Shown: piece by piece, positions 54,890 through 63,158 of the stretch
How positions within the stretch are numbered: position 1 is the first letter of the stretch
How the letters are laid out: each line of letters opens with the position of its first letter
NCBI RefSeq assembly: GCF_014651835.1
Contig: NZ_BMXQ01000001.1
Span: forward strand, 248,001 to 312,000
Reading direction: 5' to 3'
DNA: 64,000 nucleotides
From: Pigmentiphaga litoralis
Lineage (GTDB): Bacteria; Pseudomonadota; Gammaproteobacteria; Burkholderiales; Burkholderiaceae_B
Notes under the pieces: generated by a model
Told to the model about the DNA's origin: nothing
What the model saw: only the letters and a program-made list of their open reading frames with translations
Database searches by the model: none
Program-made: the position numbers and the translations under genes

Positions 54890-55621
54890 TTGGATCGCCA
54901 GCCTGAACTTGCCTATCCCGTATCGACCGACGAGGTTCGTCCCGTCTCGAAGAAGGGACGCACGACGAGTGTCAGCTTGGTATATCAGGCCCTGCGCCTG
55001 GATCTGATTCGCGCGCGGCTCGAACCCGGCGAACGCCTGCGGATCCAGGATTTGAGCGAACGTTATGGCTGCGGCGTCATCCCTATCCGCGAAGCGCTCA
55101 ATCGGCTGGCTTCCGATGGGCTCGTGTCGTATTCGGAACAGCGTGGATTTTCAGCAGCAATGGTCAGCGTGAGTGACGCGCTGGACATCTGCCGCGCGCG
55201 GGTGCTGATGTCTGACTCGGCGCTGCGCGCATCGATTGAACAAGGCGACGATGCCTGGGAAGAACGCGTGGTGTTGAGCTATCACCGCTTGAAGAAGGTG
55301 CCGCGCTACGAGTGCCTGGATCCGCCCACGGGAAATCCTGAATATGACGATCCGCACCGGGCGTTCCACACGGCCTTGATCAGCGCGTGCGGATCTCAAC
55401 GAATGATCATGCTGGCCGAACAGTTGTTTGTCCATGCTGAACGCTACCGGTATTACGCAAGGCGGGTGCTTGTAGCCGACCCGGATGATGATCATCGCGC
55501 CGTGATGGACGCCGCGCTGGCGCGCAACGTCGACTTGGCGCTGACCCTGGCCAAGCGCCACATCGAAGGCCCGGCCAACACCTTGGTCGAGGCCTTGCGC
55601 GCAAATACACCCGTGCGCTGA
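54890..55621 (+). CDS. GntR-family regulator with FCD domain
   Basis: A regulator of about 243 residues. The winged helix has LVYQALRLDLIRARLEPGERLRIQDLSERYGCGVIPIREALNRLASDGLVSYSEQRGF. The FCD all-helical effector domain (about 100-240) shows DPHRAFHTALISACGSQRMIMLAEQLFVHAERYRYYA with metal-type His residues. The start is doubtful: TTG 54890 has GAGAG upstream, and TTG 54863 would add 9 residues; no ATG lies before the HTH. It follows the hydrolase by about 38 bp and probably controls that operon. Confidence 0.85.
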   Translation: MDRQPELAYPVSTDEVRPVSKKGRTTSVSLVYQALRLDLIRARLEPGERLRIQDLSERYGCGVIPIREALNRLASDGLVSYSEQRGFSAAMVSVSDALDICRARVLMSDSALRASIEQGDDAWEERVVLSYHRLKKVPRYECLDPPTGNPEYDDPHRAFHTALISACGSQRMIMLAEQLFVHAERYRYYARRVLVADPDDDHRAVMDAALARNVDLALTLAKRHIEGPANTLVEALRANTPVR

Positions 55622-55655
55622 CGCATGGCGCCGACACCCGGGCGCTGCCGTCCGA

Positions 55656-57083
55656 TCAGATCTGCGTGATGAATTTCGTCACGAGATACCCATCGAAGGT
55701 TTCGGTTCCGCCTTCGCTGCCGATGCCGGAATCCTTGATCCCGCCAAACGGCGTTTCGGACAGCGCCATGCCGAAGTGGTTGATGTTGACCATGCCGGCT
55801 TCGAGTCCATTCGAAGCCTGGTGCGCCGTCTTCAGCGAATTCGTGAACACGTACGATGCGAGCCCGAAGGGCAGGCTGTTTGCGCGCCGCAGGACTTCTT
55901 CGGTGGTCTTGAAGCGGACCACCGGGGCGACCGGGCCGAAGGGTTCTTCGGTCATCAGGCGCGAGTCGTCGGGCAGGTCGGTGATGACCGCCGGCGAGAA
56001 GAAGTAGCCCTTGTCGCCCAGGCGTGATCCGCCGGTGACGACGGTGCCGCCGCGCTGGTTGGCGTCGTCAAGGAAGGACTCCATCGACAGCACGCGGCGT
56101 TCATGCGCAAGCGGGCCCATCTGGGTGTCGGACGCCAGGCCGTCGCCGACCTTGATCGAAGCGATGACATCGGTGAACTTGGCCAGGAATCTGTCGTACG
56201 CCTTTTCCTGCACGTAAAAGCGGGTGGGGGACACGCATACCTGGCCGGCGTTGCGGATCTTGGACCGCGCCAGCATCTCGGCGGCAGGTTCGATGTCGGC
56301 GTCGTCGAACACCAGCACGGGCGAGTGGCCCCCCAGTTCCATGGTGATGCGTTTCATGTGCTGGCCCGCCAGCGCGGCCAGTTGCTTGCCGACGGGCACC
56401 GAGCCGGTGAACGAGATCTTGCGCACGATGGGCGAGGTGATGAGGTGGGTCGATACTTCGCTGGGCACGCCCCAGACGATGTTGAGCACGCCGGGAGGCA
56501 GGCCGGCGTCGTGGAACAACTGGGCGATGGCGACCACGGCGCTGGGCGAGTCTTCGGGGCCTTTGAGGATCAATGTGCAGCCGGCGCCCAGCGCGGCGGC
56601 CGTCTTGCGAATGGCCTGGTTGAACGGGAAGTTCCAGGGCGAGAACGCGGCGCAGACGCCGACGGGTTCACGCACGACGATCTGGCGCACGTCGGCATTG
56701 CGGGGCGGGATGACGCGGCCGTAGATGCGGCGGGCTTCCTCGGCATGCCATTCGGCGTGTTCGGCGCAGACCATGATTTCGGCCACGGCTTCCGCCAGCG
56801 GCTTGCCCTGGTCGAGCGTGATGTTGCGACCGATTTCCTGGGCGCGTTCGCGGGTCAGTTCAGCCACTTTGCGCAGGATGCGCGAGCGTTCGAGCGGCGA
56901 CGTTTTCTTCCAGGTTTCGAACGCGCGCTGCGCGGCGGCAAGGGCGCGGTCCAGGTCGGCGGGCGTGGCGTGCGGCAGTTTGCCCAGCACTTCCTGCGTG
57001 GCCGGGTTGATGATGTCCTGCTCGCGACGGTCGCCGCCTTTGATGAATTCACCGTCGATATACAGCGCGAGATCCTGGTACAT
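55656..57083 (-). CDS. Aldehyde dehydrogenase, succinate-semialdehyde dehydrogenase type
   Basis: A 475-residue NAD(P)-dependent aldehyde dehydrogenase. Catalytic C283 ([12 protein letters not shown]), E249 ([10 protein letters not shown]) and N151 (FSPWNFP) are present. IDGEFI and [25 protein letters not shown] are as in the GabD-like group, with a [28 protein letters not shown]-terminus. ATG 57083 follows AGGAGTCAGC. It is divergent from the GntR gene at 57244 (160-bp gap), its probable regulator. The precise aldehyde is unknown. Confidence 0.9.
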   Translation of the reverse strand: MYQDLALYIDGEFIKGGDRREQDIINPATQEVLGKLPHATPADLDRALAAAQRAFETWKKTSPLERSRILRKVAELTRERAQEIGRNITLDQGKPLAEAVAEIMVCAEHAEWHAEEARRIYGRVIPPRNADVRQIVVREPVGVCAAFSPWNFPFNQAIRKTAAALGAGCTLILKGPEDSPSAVVAIAQLFHDAGLPPGVLNIVWGVPSEVSTHLITSPIVRKISFTGSVPVGKQLAALAGQHMKRITMELGGHSPVLVFDDADIEPAAEMLARSKIRNAGQVCVSPTRFYVQEKAYDRFLAKFTDVIASIKVGDGLASDTQMGPLAHERRVLSMESFLDDANQRGGTVVTGGSRLGDKGYFFSPAVITDLPDDSRLMTEEPFGPVAPVVRFKTTEEVLRRANSLPFGLASYVFTNSLKTAHQASNGLEAGMVNINHFGMALSETPFGGIKDSGIGSEGGTETFDGYLVTKFITQI

Positions 57084-57243
57084 GCTGACTCCTGAAGGAT
57101 GGAAACCTGGAACGAAAGCCTAGCATGCTGAGGCTGCTCGTGACACGGTCAAGGTCGACGCCTGCTCAGGCACAGTGGCGCGCCCGGGATGCCGGCGGAC
57201 CGTGGTTGATCGGCCCGCGCGGCCGGTGCGACAATCACGTCCT

Positions 57244-58140
57244 ATGCCATCGACCCAAGCCATTGCCGCGCAGATCTACGAGTTCGTGCGAACCGAGAAT
57301 CTTGCCGAAGGAAGCCATCTGCCCGCGCAGATGCTTGCGGACCGCTTGCGGGTGTCGCGCTCGCCGGTAAACCAGGCGCTGCAGCTGCTGCACGATCGCG
57401 GCGTGCTGCAGCGGGTGCCGAATCGCGGCTATTTTGTGGGCGGGCCGTCTGCGGGCAATGGCGCGGCCGATGCGCAGGGCTTGCAGCTCGACGACAGCAA
57501 TGCGCTGGATGACACCTATTTCCGGATCGCCGAAGACGTCTTGCAGGACCGCCTGCCGGTCGACGTGACCGAGACGATGCTGCGCGCCAAGTACGGGCTG
57601 ACGGGCGCGCAAATGACGCAGGTGCTGAACCGCATCTCGCAGGAAGGATGGGTATCACGCAAGCCGGGGTACGGCTGGACGTTTTCATCCATGCTGCGTA
57701 CCCCCGACAGCCTGCTGCAGTCCTACCGCCTGCGGCTGGCGCTGGAGCCGGCGGCCTTGCTGGAACCCGGCTTCCGGTTGGATGCGGCCGTGCTGGCGCG
57801 CTGCCGGGCGGCCGAAGAACACTTGCTGGCGGGCGGAATCGAGACCGACTCGGCTGCCCAGATCCACGAGCGGGGCGTGCGCTTTCACGAGTCGCTGGTG
57901 GAAGCGTCGGGCAATCCCTTCTTTATCGAGACGATCAAACGTGTCAACCGCGTGCGGCGCTTGCTGTCGTATCGCTCCATGAAGGACAGGGAACGGTATG
58001 TCGAGCATTGCCACCAGCATCTCGAAATCCTGAGCCTGATCGAGGCGGGACGCCTCAAGGCGGCGTCGGAGGCGCTACGGACGCATCTGTCCAGCACGTT
58101 GACCAATCTTGAAAGGATCGCGGGGCTGCTGGCGTCCTGA
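57244..58140 (+). CDS. GntR-family regulator with two winged-helix segments and FCD domain
   Basis: A 298-residue protein. The first winged helix (about 3-69) is AIAAQIYEFVRTENLAEGSHLPAQMLADRLRVSRSPVNQALQLLHDRGVLQRVPNRGYFVG. A second winged-helix-like segment (about 100-152) has LPVDVTETMLRAKYGLTGAQMTQVLNRISQEGWVSRKPGYGWTF. The FCD domain follows (about 165-295). ATG 57244 was chosen because the HTH begins immediately; the longer open frame upstream is Arg-rich. It is divergent from the aldehyde dehydrogenase and 8 bp from the stop of the converging Bug gene. Confidence 0.87.
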   Translation: MPSTQAIAAQIYEFVRTENLAEGSHLPAQMLADRLRVSRSPVNQALQLLHDRGVLQRVPNRGYFVGGPSAGNGAADAQGLQLDDSNALDDTYFRIAEDVLQDRLPVDVTETMLRAKYGLTGAQMTQVLNRISQEGWVSRKPGYGWTFSSMLRTPDSLLQSYRLRLALEPAALLEPGFRLDAAVLARCRAAEEHLLAGGIETDSAAQIHERGVRFHESLVEASGNPFFIETIKRVNRVRRLLSYRSMKDRERYVEHCHQHLEILSLIEAGRLKAASEALRTHLSSTLTNLERIAGLLAS

Positions 58141-58148
58141 GGCGTGCT

Positions 58149-59153
58149 TCATTCCGCCGTGATGTTGGCGCTCTTCACGATCCGGGCGTATTGCGCCGTC
58201 TGGGTCTTGATGAAGTCGCGGAAGGCGTCTTGCGTCATGGGCGTCGCTTCGCCGCCCTGTTCCTGCAACAGGCGGATCACTTCCGGATCGCGCAGCACCT
58301 GATTGACGACCGTGTTCAGCTTGACCTGGATGTCTGTGGGCGTGCCGGCCGGCGCGAAGAGGCCAAACCAGTTTTCCAGCGTGTAGGCCGACAGCGGCGC
58401 ATATTCCGCGATGGCCGGAATGTCAGGGGCAAAGCTCGCGCGCTTGGCCGAAGTGACAGCAAGAGGTTTGACGCGGCCGCCCTTGATGAAGGGGAGGGCG
58501 CCGGCCATGCTGACGAAGGTCAGGTTGACGTTGCCCGATGCGACATCGACCAGCTGGGCCGAGGCGCCCTTGTAAGGCACGTGACTCAGCTTGATGCCGG
58601 CCAGGGATGCCAGCAATTCGCCGTTCAGATGCTGCGGATTGCCGACCCCACTGGTGCCGTAGGTGACCCCGGGGTGTGCCTTGGCGTACGTGACCAGTTC
58701 TTCCACGTTTTTGACAGGCAGGGCCGGGCTGGCAAGCAGCACGTTGGGCACACGCGTGACCAGGGAAATCGGCGCCAGGTCTTTTTCCGGGGTGTACTGC
58801 ATCTGCTTGTAGATCAGCGGATTGATCGCCGTTTCGCCGGCCGAGCCCATCAGCAGCGTATAGCCATCGGGCGCCGCCTTGGACACCGCCGCCGCCCCCA
58901 GCATGCCGCTGGCGCCACCCTTGTTCTCGACCACTACGGACTGCTTGAGCGCAACCCGCATGCGGTCGCCCAGCAGACGGGCCACCGCATCCACGCCGCC
59001 GCCCGCCGAGAAGGGCACGACGATGGTGATGGGACGGGACGGGTAGGGCGCCTGGGCGTGCGCAGGCAAGCTGGCGATGGCACCGAGCGCACCAAGGGCG
59101 GCGGCGCCAGCCACGGCCAAAGTAGAGGAAGTAAAGGGATGGCGCAGGGGCAT
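58149..59153 (-). CDS. Bug/TctC-type periplasmic solute-binding protein
   Basis: A 334-residue receptor. The signal peptide (1 to about 34, ALGALGAIASLPAHAQ) is followed by APYPSRPITIVVPFSAGGGVDAVARLLGDRM. Then come VENKGGASGMLGAAAVSKAAPDGYTLL, LSHVPYKGASAQLVDVASGNVNLTF and FGLFAPAGTPTDIQVKLN. ATG 59153 has CGGAGA upstream. Its start is 94 bp from the divergent aconitase homologue, so both may share a promoter region and a carboxylate substrate. Confidence 0.92.
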   Translation of the reverse strand: MPLRHPFTSSTLAVAGAAALGALGAIASLPAHAQAPYPSRPITIVVPFSAGGGVDAVARLLGDRMRVALKQSVVVENKGGASGMLGAAAVSKAAPDGYTLLMGSAGETAINPLIYKQMQYTPEKDLAPISLVTRVPNVLLASPALPVKNVEELVTYAKAHPGVTYGTSGVGNPQHLNGELLASLAGIKLSHVPYKGASAQLVDVASGNVNLTFVSMAGALPFIKGGRVKPLAVTSAKRASFAPDIPAIAEYAPLSAYTLENWFGLFAPAGTPTDIQVKLNTVVNQVLRDPEVIRLLQEQGGEATPMTQDAFRDFIKTQTAQYARIVKSANITAE

Positions 59154-59247
59154 GACGGTGTCTCCGAGTACAGATCGTGTTGTGAACAGCAGGTCTAGGG
59201 TTTGCACGTGATTGCATTTTATTGATTAAATATGCAAAATCAATCCT

Positions 59248-61872
59248 ATGGAAAACACTGACAACTTTCTTCCTGCATCGTTTACCCATGACGGGCAGAC
59301 TTACGCGTGTGCAGACCTGCGCGGCGGGTGTGGACCGCGCCTGGACCGCTTGCCGGTCGTACTGCGGCTCCTGTTGGAAAACGCCCTGCGCAACATGCGA
59401 GGCGCTGAACGCAGCGACGCGATCGCGGCGCTGCTAGCGTGGCTGGACACCGGCACCAGTGAAGCCGAACTGGCCTTCCAGCCCGGCCGGGTGCTGATGC
59501 ACGACACGACGAGCACGCCCGCGTTGATCGACATTGCCGCGATGCGCAATGTGCTGGCGGAAGCTGGCGCCGATCCGTCGCTGCTCAATCCCATGCTGCC
59601 GGTCGATGTGTCGGTCGATCATTCCCTGGCGGTCGAAGCCTATGCCGAGCCAGGCGCCGCCACGACCAATCTGCAGCATGAACTCCGCCGCAATGCTGAG
59701 CGCTATCGTTTCCTGCGGTGGGCGTCCAAATCGATGCGCGGCGTGCGCATCCATCCGCCCGGCACCGGGATCATGCACACCATCAATCTGGAACAGCTGG
59801 CCACGGTGGTGACGACCGAAATTCGAGACGGCGCGACGTGGCTGGTGCCCGACATGATGATAGGCACGGACAGCCACACGCCCATGATCAACGGCATTGG
59901 CGTACTGGGGTGGGGCGTGGGCGGCCTGGAAGCGCAGACCGTCATGTTCGGCATGCCGACGCTGCTGCGCATTCCCGACGTGATCGGCGTAAAACTCACC
60001 GGTGCCCTGAAACCCGGTGTGCTGGCCACCGACCTGGCGCTGACCGTCACGCAGCGCCTGCGGGCCTTGTCGGTGTCGGGCGAGTTCATCGAGTTTTATG
60101 GCCCCGGTGTAAGCACCCTGACCGCCGGCGACCGTGCCGTCGTCGCCAACATGGCGCCCGAGTACGGTGCGACGACCGGCTACTTCCCGATCGACGCGTC
60201 CACATTGGCCTATCTGCGCGCCACCGGCCGGACGGTGGAACACGTAGCGCGGGTGGAGGCGTTCAGCCAGCATCTGGGCATCTGGTTTGACCCCGATGCC
60301 GAGCCCCGGTACACCCGCGCGATCCATATCGACCTGGATACCATCGGGTGTCACGTGGCTGGGCCGAAGCGGCCGCAGGACCTGCTGGAAGCGGGGCAGA
60401 CGAAAGAAGTGCTGGCCGCCATCGGATTTGTGCCGGCAGGCACCGCCACGCTGCCGCGCCATCCGGTGGCCATCGCCGCCATCACCAGCTGCACCAATAC
60501 GTCCGACCCCGCGTTGCTGATCGCGGCGGGTGTGCTGGCGCGCAAGGCGCGTGCGCTGGGTTTGCGCGTGCCACCGTGGGTCAAGACGTCGCTGGGACCG
60601 GGTTCGCCGGCGGCGGCATCCTACCTGAAACGATCAGGCCTGCTCGAGGACCTGGAAGCGGTGGGCTTCGGCATCGTCGGGTACGGCTGCACGACCTGTA
60701 TCGGCAATTCAGGGCCTTTGACCGTGTCCATTCGCGAGGCCATATCGGCTGGTACCGCGCTGCCGGTCGCGGCCCTGTCGGGCAACCGCAATTTTCCGGG
60801 CCGGGTACATCCGGATCTGGAACTGGGCTTCATCATGTCGCCGCCTCTGGTGATCGCTTTTGGCTTGGCGGGCGATGCCGAGCGCGATCTGCGCACGGAG
60901 CCCGTTCAGGTCACGGCCGATGGCCGCTCTGTCATGCTGTCCGACCTGTGGCCCACGCGTGAAGAGGTGGCCGCCCACTTGCAGGATGCGCTGGACCCGA
61001 CGGACTACCGCCGGGACTTCGAGATCGCCAGCCGGAACCCGCTTTGGTACGCCCTGGCCGCGCCGGATACGCCACTGTATCCCTGGGACCCGGCATCGAC
61101 CGCCCTGCGCCGCCCGCCATTTGCGTCGGCAACCGAAGGCAGCCAATTGGGACATTACGTTGCCTATCCGCTGATAGTGGTAGGCGATGACATCACCACC
61201 GACCATATCTCGCCCGCCAGCGCGATTCCTCCCGACAGCCTGGTGGCCGATTTCCTGGTGGCGCGGGGCGATGATCGCAACGACCTGAATGTGTTTGCGT
61301 CCCGCCGCGGCAATTGGGAAGTGATGATGCGGGCCGCGTTCCATTCCAAGACGCTGGTGAATCTGCTCAAGCCCGGCATGCCGGTTGCCCACACCCTTCA
61401 TGTGCCGAGCAACACGGTGCAGCCGATCTGGGACGTGGCGCAGCGCTATCGCGACGCTGGGCAGGCGGTGGTGCTGGTCGCGGGTGCGCGGTACGGCACC
61501 GGGTCGTCCCGCGACTGGGCGGCCAAGGGTCAGCGCCTGCTGGGCATCCGGACGGTGCTGGCGGTGAGCTTCGAACGCATTCACCGATCCAATCTGATCG
61601 GCATGGGCATCCTGCCGTTGCGTATGCCCGACGGCGTGAACCCGACGACCCTGGCACTGTTGCCGGGGGACCGCATCGAGATCGACGCGCCGTTCGACAC
61701 GATCGCGCCCCGCGTGGCGGTGCCCGTGCGCGTGTTGCGGGCCAATGGCGACATCGACTCATTTGATGCGCAGGCCGCGGTGGAAACGCAGCTGGAAGTG
61801 CGTCTGCTGCGCGAAGGCGGCGTGATCCCCGCCATCCTGCATGAGACACTGGGCGCGCAGGACCCCCTATGA
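59248..61872 (+). CDS. Aconitase-family Fe-S hydratase (AcnA-like)
   Basis: An 874-residue 4Fe-4S dehydratase. Cluster cysteines are C415 (ITSCTNTS), C481 and C484 (GYGCTTCIGN). Other aconitase blocks are GTDSHTPMINGIGVLGWGVGGLEA, LSGNRNFPGRVHPD, TTDHISPAS, and the swivel-domain YGTGSSRDWAAKG and GMGILPLRM. Overall order is that of AcnA. Its setting is not the citric-acid cycle: a Bug receptor is divergent and a lactonase overlaps its stop (ATGA). It may therefore act on another tricarboxylate or hydroxyacid. AcnD-type 2-methylcitrate dehydratase is an alternative, but no prp genes are nearby. Confidence 0.88.
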   Translation: MENTDNFLPASFTHDGQTYACADLRGGCGPRLDRLPVVLRLLLENALRNMRGAERSDAIAALLAWLDTGTSEAELAFQPGRVLMHDTTSTPALIDIAAMRNVLAEAGADPSLLNPMLPVDVSVDHSLAVEAYAEPGAATTNLQHELRRNAERYRFLRWASKSMRGVRIHPPGTGIMHTINLEQLATVVTTEIRDGATWLVPDMMIGTDSHTPMINGIGVLGWGVGGLEAQTVMFGMPTLLRIPDVIGVKLTGALKPGVLATDLALTVTQRLRALSVSGEFIEFYGPGVSTLTAGDRAVVANMAPEYGATTGYFPIDASTLAYLRATGRTVEHVARVEAFSQHLGIWFDPDAEPRYTRAIHIDLDTIGCHVAGPKRPQDLLEAGQTKEVLAAIGFVPAGTATLPRHPVAIAAITSCTNTSDPALLIAAGVLARKARALGLRVPPWVKTSLGPGSPAAASYLKRSGLLEDLEAVGFGIVGYGCTTCIGNSGPLTVSIREAISAGTALPVAALSGNRNFPGRVHPDLELGFIMSPPLVIAFGLAGDAERDLRTEPVQVTADGRSVMLSDLWPTREEVAAHLQDALDPTDYRRDFEIASRNPLWYALAAPDTPLYPWDPASTALRRPPFASATEGSQLGHYVAYPLIVVGDDITTDHISPASAIPPDSLVADFLVARGDDRNDLNVFASRRGNWEVMMRAAFHSKTLVNLLKPGMPVAHTLHVPSNTVQPIWDVAQRYRDAGQAVVLVAGARYGTGSSRDWAAKGQRLLGIRTVLAVSFERIHRSNLIGMGILPLRMPDGVNPTTLALLPGDRIEIDAPFDTIAPRVAVPVRVLRANGDIDSFDAQAAVETQLEVRLLREGGVIPAILHETLGAQDPL

Positions 61873-62927
61873 CACTTGCCTACGTAGGATCGCGTACGAC
61901 GCGCCAGCGCAATGCGCGCGGGGAGGGCATCAGCGTGTTTCGGGTGGATGCAGATACCGGCTCGTTGCACTTGCTGCACGTCGTGGGCGGCTTGAAAAAC
62001 CCGTCTTACCTCGCCTTGAATCGCCGTGCCGATCGCCTGTATGCCGTGCATGGTGACAGCGAGGAAGCCAGTGCATTCGAGGTGTTGGCGGACGGCAATC
62101 TGGCCTTGCTGGGCACCGTGCCGTGTGGTGGCAGGAATCCCGTGCATCTGGCGCTGGACCCGACCGAACGTCATCTGGTCGTATCGAATCATCTCAGCAG
62201 CAACCTGGCGGTCCTGCCGGTTGCGGCGTCAGGCGAATTATCGGGGCCAACGCAGATCGTGAGCCTGCCGGGGTCACCCGGGCCGCATCGCGTCGAGCAG
62301 CCCTTCGCCAAGCCGCACTTCAATCCCTTCGACCCTGCGGGGCGCCATGTCGTCGTGCCCGACAAAGGCGTGAACCGGGTGTTCGTGTTCCGCTTCGACG
62401 ACGGCGCCCTGTCACCCGCGCCAACGCCCTGGGTGGACAGCCGCGAGACGGCAGGACCGCGGCACCTGGCTTTCCATCCTTCAGCGCCGTATGCCTATGT
62501 GATCAACGAACTCGATTCGACGGTGACGGCGTATCACTACGCGGCCGACACCGGCAAGCTGGAAGCCTTCCAGGTCCTTTCTGCCTTGCCCGATAGCTGG
62601 ACGCGTGACAGCCGGGCGTCGGGCATCGCAATCGATGCGGCCGGGCGCACGCTGTACGCATCGAACCGCGCCCACGACAGCATCGCCGTGTTCCGCGTCG
62701 ATCCGGCCACCGGCAGGTTGGCGTTCGTGGACGCCACGCCTTCGGGCGGCCGCACGCCGCGTTTCTTTGCCCTGGCGCACGGCGGCCGGCACATGTTCGT
62801 ATTGAATGAAGACACCGACCGCATCGTGACCTTTGCGGTGGATGGCAGGTCGGGGCAACTGGCGGACACCGGGCGTTCGGTGGCCTGCGGCAGTCCGGTG
62901 TGCATGGTGTTTGCGGATCGGGACTGA
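61869..62927 (+). CDS. Lactonase-family beta-propeller (6-phosphogluconolactonase-like)
   Basis: A 352-residue seven-bladed propeller of the Pgl/lactonase type. Blades are marked by repeats such as NPSYLALNRRADRLYAVHG, NPVHLALDPTERHLVVSNH, GPRHLAFHPSAPYAYVINEL and ASGIAIDAAGRTLYASNRAHDSIAVFRVDPATG, with PHFNPFDPAGRHVVVPDKG near the active site. No signal peptide. The ATG overlaps the aconitase homologue stop (ATGA), so it is translationally coupled. It probably opens a lactone whose product feeds the Fe-S hydratase, rather than acting in sugar metabolism. Confidence 0.87.
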   Translation: MTLAYVGSRTTRQRNARGEGISVFRVDADTGSLHLLHVVGGLKNPSYLALNRRADRLYAVHGDSEEASAFEVLADGNLALLGTVPCGGRNPVHLALDPTERHLVVSNHLSSNLAVLPVAASGELSGPTQIVSLPGSPGPHRVEQPFAKPHFNPFDPAGRHVVVPDKGVNRVFVFRFDDGALSPAPTPWVDSRETAGPRHLAFHPSAPYAYVINELDSTVTAYHYAADTGKLEAFQVLSALPDSWTRDSRASGIAIDAAGRTLYASNRAHDSIAVFRVDPATGRLAFVDATPSGGRTPRFFALAHGGRHMFVLNEDTDRIVTFAVDGRSGQLADTGRSVACGSPVCMVFADRD

Positions 62928-63020
62928 GGCAGAGCACCCACGCCGGGGCAGACAGGCGGAGCAGTCGCGTCGCAGGACCGCCGCCCACCCTTGTCGCACC
63001 GGCGTTTTCCCTTGGTGCGT

Positions 63021-63039
63021 CCGGGGCCCGGCGCCCCGG
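63021..63039 (+). terminator. GC-only hairpin after the lactonase gene
   Basis: Arms CCGGGGC and GCCCCGG around CCGGC, 94 bp past the lactonase stop. No T-run follows, so termination is uncertain. Confidence 0.3.
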
Positions 63040-63057
63040 CAGGCGGGGCGCACCATG

Positions 63058-63116
63058 CTAGAATCTGGCCAGTCAAAGAGTGCCCATCGGCGTGCTGCCT
63101 ATGGGCACTTTGTTTG
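63058..63116 (+). promoter_or_regulatory. Possible ppiD promoter with leader hairpin
   Basis: A good -10 (TAGAAT variant starting in GCTAGAAT near 63058) is followed by AGTGCCCAT (63079-63087) and its complement ATGGGCACT (63101-63109), then TTTGTTTG. The hairpin plus T-rich tail could act as an early terminator (attenuator) or end a very short RNA before ppiD. Confidence 0.4.
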
Positions 63117-63158
63117 TTGCCCCGCCTTGCTGTGAGCAATCGATCGGAGTACGCGTGA

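Noticed and set aside
59248-61872. Methylcitrate-cycle AcnD
   Set aside because: No prpB, prpC or prpF genes are nearby, and the motif order fits AcnA equally well, so the specific name is withheld.
51699-63158. Prophage or integrative element at tRNA-Val
   Set aside because: No integrase, no phage or conjugation gene, and no copy of the tRNA 3' end was found near 63100. Only the broken gene order supports acquisition.
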